In this document: piece after piece, positions 1-4,893 of the stretch
How positions within the stretch are numbered: the first letter of the stretch is position 1
Layout of the letters: every line of letters begins with the position of its first letter
Program-made: the position numbers and the translations under genes
Notes under the pieces: model-generated
What the model was told of the DNA's origin: nothing
The model's database searches: none
What the model saw: only the letters and a program-made list of their open reading frames with translations
DNA from: DASPTB01 sp035623615
GTDB taxonomy: Bacteria > Actinomycetota > UBA4738
DNA: 6,338 bases
Reading direction: 5' to 3'
NCBI GenBank assembly: GCA_035623615.1
Contig: DASPTB010000069.1
Location: 1 to 6,338 of the forward strand

Positions 1-27
1 CCCCCCACGGCATCCGATATCCAAGGT

Positions 28-1275
28 GTGCAAACCCGGGATGACCTTCTCGATCGTCGTGGTCGCGCGCGGCGCCGGTCGAGCTCGACCTCTTCGCATG
101 CCGTGAAGTCCGGCGGCAGTCGGCCTCGGCTGGTCTCCTCCGGCTCCGACGCCCCCACCAGGCGGGCGCCGGGTCAGGTCACGGCAGTCGAGCTGCTCGA
201 CGCGGTCCGCGAGACGCTGTCCTCCGCGGAGCCGTCGCTCGGCAACGTCCTCGGCGCTCTGCGAGGGTCGCTCGGCGCCGAGCACCTGTACCTGGTGTGC
301 GCTCGCAGCGAGGTGTGCGGCGCGGGCGTCGACGTCACCGCCTTCCCGGTGCAAAAGACCATGACGACGCTTCCCTCCGAGATCGTGTCCGAGGCAGCTT
401 CGTGGGAAGCCGCGGGCCCAGGGCCCGCCGCCGTTCGCAGGATCGCGATGGCGCTCGGCGCCGGCGCGGCGACATGGTCGGCCGGATTCGTGCGGTCGAC
501 CGATCGCGACGAGCTCCTGATCGCGACGTGGAACAGCGACGGCGCCCGTGCCGACGAGCAGCTGATGACGGCGGCGGCCGAGATCGTGGCCCTATCGCGG
601 AGCGCGATCCGCAGCCACCCCGCAAGCATCTCCGAGTTCCTCCGCCGCGAGCGCGTCGAGATGGCCGAGCGGCTGCACGACGACATCCTCCAGGCCGCCA
701 CCGGTGCCATCCTCGAGCTCGAGGCGCTGCAGCAGCGGCTTGCCGAGTTCCCGGAGCAGGCCCGGGCGGTCGCCTCGGTCACCCAGGTGCTCCGCAACTC
801 GGTGGAGGGAACGCGGGCGACGATCGCGGGCCTCGCCGCCGGCCGCCCGCTCACGGATCCTGCGGCGAACGTCGGCTCCGGGCTTCCCGGCTACGTCGCC
901 GGCGTGGTGGAACAGTGGGGCCTGTCGACGCGCGTCGTGGTCGAGGGGGACCTCGACCTCGCGCCGAAGGAAGCGCTGACGCTGGCCGGCGCCGTGATCC
1001 GCGAGTCGCTCGCCAACGTGGCGAAGCACGCGTCGGCCGAGGACGTCTCGGTCAGGATCTCGGCCACCGCGACGGACCTCGTCGTGAGCGTCACGGACAG
1101 GGGTCGTGGGTTCACCACGAGGGATCGCCGCCGCGCGGAGGGCGCCGGCCACATGGGCCTCGAATTCCTCCAGCGCAGGGTGAGAGATTTCGGCGGGACG
1201 CTCCAGATCGAGACGAGTCCCGGCAAGGGAACGCGCGTCGTCGCCCGCCTTCCGATCAGCGAGGAAGCCTCATGA
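28..1275 (+). CDS. Soluble NarL-family sensor histidine kinase (HisKA_3 + HATPase)
   Basis: This is a cytosolic sensor kinase that should autophosphorylate on histidine and pass the phosphate to the response regulator encoded next. Seen in the 415-residue product: a basic, Ser/Arg-rich, probably disordered stretch (1-50); a poorly conserved alpha/beta region (about 52-198) that could be a divergent GAF-like sensor; a dimerisation/phosphoacceptor helix with motif ERLHDDILQ, His217 being the likely phosphosite; then a GHKL ATPase domain with N-box Asn330, G1 box DRGRGF (Asp357) and G2 box GHMGL (about 374-378). No transmembrane segment or signal peptide is visible, so the signal is probably intracellular. 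The GTG start at 28 has no convincing ribosome-binding site, and the frame is open to the left window edge, so the true start may lie upstream or further in (for example GTG at 103); codon use only becomes strongly GC3-biased after the first few dozen codons. The family call is firm; the ligand is unknown. Confidence 0.9.
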   Translation: MQTRDDLLDRRGRARRRSSSTSSHAVKSGGSRPRLVSSGSDAPTRRAPGQVTAVELLDAVRETLSSAEPSLGNVLGALRGSLGAEHLYLVCARSEVCGAGVDVTAFPVQKTMTTLPSEIVSEAASWEAAGPGPAAVRRIAMALGAGAATWSAGFVRSTDRDELLIATWNSDGARADEQLMTAAAEIVALSRSAIRSHPASISEFLRRERVEMAERLHDDILQAATGAILELEALQQRLAEFPEQARAVASVTQVLRNSVEGTRATIAGLAAGRPLTDPAANVGSGLPGYVAGVVEQWGLSTRVVVEGDLDLAPKEALTLAGAVIRESLANVAKHASAEDVSVRISATATDLVVSVTDRGRGFTTRDRRRAEGAGHMGLEFLQRRVRDFGGTLQIETSPGKGTRVVARLPISEEAS

Positions 1276-2003
1276 AGATCCTGCTCGTCGACGACCACAC
1301 GCTCGTTCGCAACGGCCTCGTGCAGCTCATCAAGATCTGCGTCGAGGGAGCGGACGTGACCGAGGCCGGGAGCGCGGAGGAAGCCGTCGAGATCCTGACG
1401 CGCGAGACGCTCGACGTCGCGCTCGTGGACATCCGTCTCCCCGGGCAGAGCGGCCTCGAGCTGCTCCAGGAGGTGCGGCGATCGTGGCCGAAGCTGCCGG
1501 TCATCATGCTCACCAACTACGATCACCCGGAGTACGTCAAGAGCGCGATGGCCGCCGGTGCCGCCGGGTACCTGCTGAAGGACTCAACGCCGGCCGACCT
1601 GTCGCAGGCCATCACCGTCGCCCTGTCGGGCGCCGGTAACGTGATGTCGGCCAGGGCGATCAGCAACCTGTTCGACGAAACGCGCTCGGCCGAGCTTCCC
1701 TCGGATTCCAACGGGCACCGGCCCGCCAACGAGGCGAGGCTCACCCGGCGCGAGACCGAGATCCTGGAGCTGCTCGCCGCCGGTCACAGCAACCGGGAGA
1801 TCTCGAAGCGGCTGTTCCTGTCGGAGAAGACGGTGAAGGCGCACCTGGCGACCGTGTTCCGCAAGCTGGGCGTCAACAACCGGACGCAGGCGGCCATGAT
1901 GGCGGTCTCGATGGGCCTCGGTCCGATCATGCCGCCGACGCTGCCGCCGCCGCCTCCGCCGAAGCCCCCGGGCGAGAAGCCCGGCGACCGGCGCCTCGCC
2001 TGA
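1272..2003 (+). CDS. NarL/FixJ-type response regulator with LuxR HTH
   Basis: This is the DNA-binding response regulator partner of the preceding kinase. The 243-residue product has a receiver domain (about 1-118) with acidic pocket Asp7/Asp8, phosphoacceptor Asp53 in VDIRLPG, switch Thr81 and conserved Lys103 in LLKDS. A linker (about 120-155) leads to a LuxR-type helix-turn-helix (about 157-215), with the typical LTRRETEIL entry and SEKTVKAHL recognition region. The start is ATG 1272, overlapping the kinase stop as ATGA, with GAGGAAG at 1261-1267 as ribosome-binding site; this implies translational coupling. The same frame is open far upstream, but that is only a shadow of the kinase gene. 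Unusual: after the HTH comes a proline-rich tail (about 220-235, including six consecutive prolines) and a charged end. Target genes cannot be named from the window. Confidence 0.95.
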   Translation: MKILLVDDHTLVRNGLVQLIKICVEGADVTEAGSAEEAVEILTRETLDVALVDIRLPGQSGLELLQEVRRSWPKLPVIMLTNYDHPEYVKSAMAAGAAGYLLKDSTPADLSQAITVALSGAGNVMSARAISNLFDETRSAELPSDSNGHRPANEARLTRRETEILELLAAGHSNREISKRLFLSEKTVKAHLATVFRKLGVNNRTQAAMMAVSMGLGPIMPPTLPPPPPPKPPGEKPGDRRLA

Positions 2004-2037
2004 CCAGGCCGAAGTCCGCCCGCCCCGCGGCGACCGC

Positions 2038-2043
2038 TAGAAT
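2038..2043 (+). promoter_or_regulatory. Probable -10 box of the tRNA-Gly promoter
   Basis: TAGAAT lies 12 nt before the tRNA 5' end, which would start transcription around 2050 and leave a short leader for RNase P. It fits the TAnnnT pattern of housekeeping promoters and stands out as A/T-rich in a GC-rich 51-nt gap. No good -35 box is visible around 2015-2020, so the call rests on position and the -10 match. Confidence 0.5.
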
Positions 2044-2054
2044 CTGGGCTTGCC

Positions 2055-2125
2055 GCGGATGTGGTTCAATGGCAGAACGCAAGCTTCCCAAGCTTGAGAC
2101 GGGGGTTCGATTCCCCTCATCCGCT
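2055..2125 (+). tRNA. tRNA-Gly (anticodon CCC)
   Basis: A complete 71-nt cloverleaf can be folded by eye. The acceptor arms GCGGATG (2055-2061) and CATCCGC (2118-2124) pair perfectly. The D stem is GTTC/GAAC around a loop containing GG. The anticodon stem is CAAGC/GCTTG with loop TTCCCAA, giving anticodon CCC at 2087-2089. The variable loop has 4 nt. The T stem GGGGG/CCCCT has one G-T wobble and loop TTCGATT. The discriminator base is T2125, as is normal for bacterial tRNA-Gly. CCA is not encoded and must be added afterwards. The tRNA reads GGG codons. It sits 51 nt after the response regulator and has its own -10-like box. The acceptor stem rules out a degenerate remnant. Confidence 0.96.
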
Positions 2126-2130
2126 CAAAC

Positions 2131-2160
2131 CCACGCGACTGTCGGGTCCTCCTCGCGTGG
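2131..2160 (+). repeat. 8-bp perfect inverted repeat just behind the tRNA
   Basis: CCACGCGA (2131-2138) and TCGCGTGG (2153-2160) are exact inverted repeats separated by 14 nt. The stem begins 5 nt after the tRNA 3' end, in the RNA trailer. There is no T-run behind it, so it does not look like an intrinsic terminator by itself; it could protect or guide processing of the trailer. It overlaps, and competes with, the inverted repeat at 2143-2186. Confidence 0.6.
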
Positions 2161-2186
2161 CTCCCGCCGGCTTGGACGAGGACCCG
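2143..2186 (+). repeat. 9-bp perfect inverted repeat overlapping the previous one
   Basis: CGGGTCCTC (2143-2151) and GAGGACCCG (2178-2186) pair perfectly across 26 nt. Its left arm lies in the loop of the 2131-2160 hairpin, and the right arm of that hairpin lies in its loop. The two can therefore hardly form together as simple hairpins; they would be alternatives or a pseudoknot. No function is known to me. Confidence 0.55.
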
Positions 2187-2199
2187 GACTCGGAAACGA

Positions 2200-2235
2200 A
2201 ACGGTCCCGCCCGGCGAGTGCCGGGCGGGACCGTT
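2200..2235. terminator. Bidirectional intrinsic terminator hairpin
   Basis: A perfect 16-bp, very GC-rich stem (2200-2215 with 2220-2235) closes a 4-nt loop, GAGT. It sits between two convergent units: the tRNA ends 75 nt to its left and the peptidase stop codon is 26 nt to its right. On the minus strand the hairpin is followed by a T-rich tract (TTTCGTTTCC), and on the plus strand by a C/T-rich one (CATCTTCCTTCT). It can thus stop transcription from both directions, with the minus-strand side the more canonical. Confidence 0.85.
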
Positions 2236-2261
2236 CATCTTCCTTCTGGTGCGGGCGGTGA

Positions 2262-3521
2262 CTAGAAGCCCGCGGTGCCGTTCGGCGTACCGACGCCGGT
2301 GGGCAGGTCGTAGCCCGCGACCGCGTTGCACGCCGAGGTATGCGTACAGGGAAGCAGCCAGTGACCCGCGTCGTCCGAGCCGGTGGTGACATCGCGAAAG
2401 GCCGACGTGCCCGCGTGCGCGTAGATGATCGAAGCTGGGTACGGCGCCGTGGCGAAGTCGTCCTGCAGCGCGATGACCCCGGCGATCAGCGGCGCCGCCA
2501 GGCTCGTGCCTCCGACCTGCATCCATCCGGTGGACGAGGCGTAGACGGCGGAACCCGTTTCCGGGTCGGCATTCGCCGAGACGTCGTTGTCGCCGCGAGA
2601 CGAGCCGCAGCCGGTAGCCGAGTAGCCCGCGACACCCGCCTGCGACGAGAGGGCGGGAACCGGAGAAGCCCCGGTGACGGCGCCGGAGGCGCAGCCCGAA
2701 CCGGTCCCCCACTTGTGCCCAGGGATCGGGCCCCAGGTCTTCTCGGAGACGTAGGTATCGCCTGCGCCAACGGTGAGGCTCGTCCCCCCGACGGAGATCA
2801 CGGTGTTGAGGACCGCCGGCCACTCCACGCCGTAGCCGTTGTCGCCGGAAGACACGACGATTGCCTTGTTCGGGTGGTTGAAGGCGGCGTCGTCGGGCGG
2901 CGACGCGCCGTCGTATCCGTAGAGGCCCCAACTGTTGGAGATGACGCCACCCTGCGTCGCGGCCGTGTTCTCAGCGGCCTCGAGGTGGGGGAAGCTGTCG
3001 TTGACGGCTTCCACCAGGACGATCTTGCAGTTCTGGCAGATCGCGTGCGCGGTCTCGACGTCGAGGGCGATCTCGACGTCCCAGCCCGGTGCGACCGCGG
3101 AACCGGGAGACGCTCCGAGGTTCATCTTCTCGAAGCAGCTCGTCGTGACCTTCGACGTGCACTTCTTGAGGTTGCGAATGCCGAAGGTCTTGTCGTACTT
3201 CTTCAGGTCCTTGGCGATCGTGGCGTCGTCGAAGGCGTCGACGATCGCGATGGTGACGTTCCCGGAGGGAGCGGTCGTCGGCAGGCCGTACGCGCCGTGG
3301 TACTCCGCCGGGCCATAGCCGGTGGGCAGCACGGCAGGCGTCGCCGCCGCGACGCGAATGCCGTTCCTGGTGAGGATCAGCGCGTTGCAACGCACCTGCC
3401 CCGTCGTACATGCGTGAACGGCCCCATACCTGGTCACTGTCTGCGCGCCTGCCGCAGTGGCGCTCGGTACGATCGCGGCAAGGACGGCAGCAGCCGCCAG
3501 AATGAGTTTGGCTGGCTTCAC
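2262..3521 (-). CDS. Secreted sedolisin-like (S53) serine peptidase lacking a pro-domain
   Basis: This is a probable exported serine-carboxyl endopeptidase. The 419-residue product starts with a Sec-type signal peptide: a Lys-containing n-region, a hydrophobic core of about residues 6-20, and AxA-type sites near 22-26. The peptidase domain follows from about 68: YGLP near 78, a TIAIVDAFDD strand, catalytic Glu150 and Asp154 in the EIALD motif, oxyanion Asp227 in SSGDNG, and nucleophile Ser340 in GGTSLAAP. DVSANADPETG (313-323) and C-terminal DVTTG (377-381) and GYDLPTGVGTP (403-413) match family core and calcium-site regions. S53 enzymes usually carry a propeptide of well over 100 residues; here only about 45 residues lie between signal peptide and domain, so it is absent. 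There are ten cysteines, suggesting disulfides outside the cell. The GTG start has a strong Shine-Dalgarno. Many database relatives are probably labelled S8; the Glu/Asp/Ser pattern favours S53. Confidence 0.9.
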   Translation of the reverse strand: MKPAKLILAAAAVLAAIVPSATAAGAQTVTRYGAVHACTTGQVRCNALILTRNGIRVAAATPAVLPTGYGPAEYHGAYGLPTTAPSGNVTIAIVDAFDDATIAKDLKKYDKTFGIRNLKKCTSKVTTSCFEKMNLGASPGSAVAPGWDVEIALDVETAHAICQNCKIVLVEAVNDSFPHLEAAENTAATQGGVISNSWGLYGYDGASPPDDAAFNHPNKAIVVSSGDNGYGVEWPAVLNTVISVGGTSLTVGAGDTYVSEKTWGPIPGHKWGTGSGCASGAVTGASPVPALSSQAGVAGYSATGCGSSRGDNDVSANADPETGSAVYASSTGWMQVGGTSLAAPLIAGVIALQDDFATAPYPASIIYAHAGTSAFRDVTTGSDDAGHWLLPCTHTSACNAVAGYDLPTGVGTPNGTAGF

Positions 3522-3525
3522 TCTT

Positions 3526-3532
3526 CCTCCTT
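3526..3532 (-). promoter_or_regulatory. Shine-Dalgarno of the S53 peptidase
   Basis: AAGGAGG on the minus strand lies 4 nt before the GTG at 3521-3519. It is the strongest ribosome-binding site in the window and fixes the peptidase start, which in turn places the signal peptide exactly at the N-terminus. Confidence 0.85.
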
Positions 3533-3590
3533 CCGGGATGAATGTCGGTGCACGGCGAAAGGTGCAGGGATCGAACCATACAGGAATGCG

Positions 3591-3620
3591 AGTTCTCTAC
3601 GGCCGAATGGCTGAAGAACT
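3591..3620 (-). repeat. Nested inverted repeat in the peptidase leader
   Basis: An outer pair AGTTCT/AGAACT (3591-3596 and 3615-3620) encloses an inner pair GCC/GGC (3602-3604 and 3609-3611) with a 4-nt loop. On the minus strand this would form a stem-loop with an internal loop about 70 nt before the peptidase start. It could be a leader RNA element or a protein-binding site, or chance; the stems are short. Confidence 0.4.
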
Positions 3621-3641
3621 TCGCTATCGCACCCCCAGAAT

Positions 3642-3676
3642 GGTTGTCACACACGACGTTCGGGAACGCGACAACC
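3642..3676 (-). repeat. Second nested inverted repeat upstream of the peptidase
   Basis: Outer arms GGTTGTC (3642-3648) and GACAACC (3670-3676) flank an inner palindrome CGTTC-GG-GAACG (3657-3668). The spacers on the two sides are unequal (8 nt and 1 nt). It lies about 120-155 nt before the peptidase start, where an operator or a structured leader would be expected. No riboswitch class is recognised in it. Confidence 0.45.
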
Positions 3677-3803
3677 CATCGAAGCCCGCCAAGGCTCCGG
3701 AGTCAGTCGAACAAGGCGCTGATGCCTGCATCGTTCGTAGTCGACAGGACGCCACTACCAGCCAACGAGCGATTCGGGAAGCAACCGGCAAGCTCAGTCG
3801 AGA

Positions 3804-4010
3804 TCAGGAATGCACGATCATGTAGATCCCGAGAGCCGCGATTCCCAGCCCGAGGGCGATGTTGAGATAGCAGCGCGACCTCGACCCCACGTCCTGCACG
3901 TCCTTGACGCCGCGCCGCCTGAGGATGGCGGGGCGGGCGAGGGCGACGATGTTCGCTCCGGCGAGCGCCGCTCCGGAGAAGCAGATGAACTCGGCCAGGA
4001 TCCCGGACAA
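3804..4010 (-). CDS. Small two-helix membrane protein downstream of nth
   Basis: This is a 68-residue protein of unknown function. Two hydrophobic segments (about 5-28 and 48-66) are joined by a short, strongly basic loop (RRRGVKDVQDVGSRSR region, about 31-46). By the positive-inside rule the loop should face the cytoplasm, making a helical hairpin with both ends outside. It is not in a family I recognise. Reasons to accept it as a gene: almost every third codon position is G or C, like its neighbours; it begins 7 nt after the nth stop codon; and GAGGTGA at 4024-4018 (minus strand) is a good Shine-Dalgarno 7 nt before the TTG start. It is thus probably translated from the nth message. An upstream CTG in the same frame is a less likely start. 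Confidence 0.7.
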   Translation of the reverse strand: MSGILAEFICFSGAALAGANIVALARPAILRRRGVKDVQDVGSRSRCYLNIALGLGIAALGIYMIVHS

Positions 4011-4017
4011 CGTCAGA

Positions 4018-4024
4018 TCACCTC
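4018..4024 (-). promoter_or_regulatory. Shine-Dalgarno of the small membrane protein, overlapping the nth stop
   Basis: GAGGTGA on the minus strand contains the nth TGA stop (4020-4018) and lies 7 nt before the TTG start at 4010. Ribosomes finishing nth would release on this site, which suggests translational coupling. It is the main support for the weak TTG start. Confidence 0.6.
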
Positions 4025-4803
4025 GCCGAGGAGGCCCCTGTCCGGCGACCGGCCCGGCGGCTGCGGGCTTCGCGCGGAGCCGTCGGGCAGAGATCGTTCA
4101 GCGGGCACTCCTCACACCTCGGCCTGCCCGCGCGACAGATCTCCCGGCCCAGGCGGATCATGCCGACGTGCAGGTCGACGCGCAGGGCCGGCGGGACGAG
4201 CTCCTCCATGACGTCGTGGGCCCGAGCCGCGTCGACCCTGTCGCCGAAGAAGCCCAGCCGGTGCGCGACGCGGTGGACGTGCGTGTCGACGGGAAGCGCC
4301 GGGCGTCCGAGCGAGAAGGCGAGCACACACGCGGCCGTCTTCGGCCCCACGCCGGGCAGCGAGACGAGGTAGTCGCGCACCTCCTCGTCGGACGCGTGGC
4401 GCATCCACGAGAGGTCGATCCGTCCCTCCTGCCGAGCCGCGATCTCGTCGAGGATCGCCAGGATGCGCGGCGCCTTGATGTTGGCGAGCCCGCCGGACCG
4501 GATCGCGTCGGCTACCTCCTCCGGCGACGCGGCCGCAAGGGCCTCCCACGCTGGCCAGCGCCGGCGCAGCTCCTCGAAGGCCCGCCCGCTGTTGGCGTCG
4601 CTCGTGTTCTGCGACAAGACGGTGAGGACGAGCTCCTCGATGGGGTCCCACGTACGAGGGGGGTCGAGCGGTCCGAACGCCCGGGCGAGCCTTCGACGGA
4701 TCTCGCGGACGGTCGCCGGCGAGGGCGGCGTCCCGCGCCGAGGTCGATGCGGAACGTCGGTGCGTGGCGACGGCACGGAGCGAGTCGTTCGGGTGGGAGC
4801 CAT
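4018..4803 (-). CDS. nth: Endonuclease III (base-excision DNA glycosylase/AP lyase)
   Basis: This cytosolic repair enzyme removes oxidised pyrimidines and cleaves the resulting abasic site. With the ATG at 4803 the product has 261 residues; a TTG at 4866 would add 21 residues but has no ribosome-binding site. Seen: a basic, proline-rich N-terminal extension (about 1-30), the glycosylase helices with LSQNTSD (Gln65), the helix-hairpin-helix LPGVGPKTA with catalytic Lys155, and VDTHVHR with catalytic Asp173. A four-cysteine cluster, Cys223-x6-Cys230-x2-Cys233-x5-Cys239, matches the [4Fe-4S] loop of the family. All signature residues are intact. The SQNTSD variant is typical of a Nth subgroup common in actinobacteria and archaea. 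It lies 90 nt after dnaB on the same strand and is followed by a small membrane protein gene, probably co-translated. Confidence 0.93.
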   Translation of the reverse strand: MAPTRTTRSVPSPRTDVPHRPRRGTPPSPATVREIRRRLARAFGPLDPPRTWDPIEELVLTVLSQNTSDANSGRAFEELRRRWPAWEALAAASPEEVADAIRSGGLANIKAPRILAILDEIAARQEGRIDLSWMRHASDEEVRDYLVSLPGVGPKTAACVLAFSLGRPALPVDTHVHRVAHRLGFFGDRVDAARAHDVMEELVPPALRVDLHVGMIRLGREICRAGRPRCEECPLNDLCPTAPREARSRRAGRRTGASSAR

Positions 4804-4818
4804 ACCGGGGCGCAAGCC

Positions 4819-4846
4819 TAGCCGACCGGCATTCGTTCGTCGGCTA
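4819..4846 (-). repeat. 8-bp inverted repeat between dnaB and nth
   Basis: TAGCCGAC (4819-4826) and GTCGGCTA (4839-4846) are perfect inverted repeats with a 12-nt loop, about 15 nt before the nth ATG. Neither strand has a T-run behind it, so an intrinsic terminator is unlikely. A small operator, or a hairpin affecting nth translation, is possible. The rest of this 90-nt gap shows only a short GGGC/GCCC hairpin (4853-4864). Confidence 0.45.
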
Positions 4847-4893
4847 TCGCCCGGGCCTTTGCCCAACCCGGCGCTGGCGAGCCACTTGGCCCG

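Noticed and set aside
297..1271. Long in-frame extension upstream of the response regulator, making one large protein
   Set aside because: The extension is an Arg/Gly/Pro-rich translation of the kinase gene in another frame; the receiver domain begins exactly at ATG 1272 with a good ribosome-binding site.
3560..3582. GGTTCGATCCCTG on the minus strand looks like a tRNA T-loop or an attachment-site remnant
   Set aside because: The T stem does not pair properly, no acceptor strand follows, and there is no integrase or matching repeat of the tRNA-Gly 3' end in the window.
2340..3614. 424-residue plus-strand open frame over the peptidase gene
   Set aside because: It is the antisense of a gene with signal peptide, catalytic motifs and strong Shine-Dalgarno; its own translation is Arg/Gly/Asp-rich low complexity with no motif.
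3595..3680. GGCCGAATGGCTGAAG resembles the D-arm of a tRNA-Ser/Leu
   Set aside because: No acceptor stem, anticodon stem or T-arm can be paired around it; similarity is limited to one short segment.
3542..3865. 107-residue plus-strand frame in the gap between the peptidase and the small membrane protein
   Set aside because: Codon use is not GC3-biased, there is no domain, and it runs antisense into the small membrane protein gene.
3904..4821. 305-residue plus-strand open frame over nth
   Set aside because: Antisense shadow of a gene with an intact helix-hairpin-helix and [4Fe-4S] cluster; no recognisable domain.
4804..4866. TTG 4866 as the nth start (282-residue form)
   Set aside because: No ribosome-binding site, and the added 21 residues are low-complexity Gly/Arg sequence overlapping an inverted repeat; ATG 4803 is preferred though not proven.
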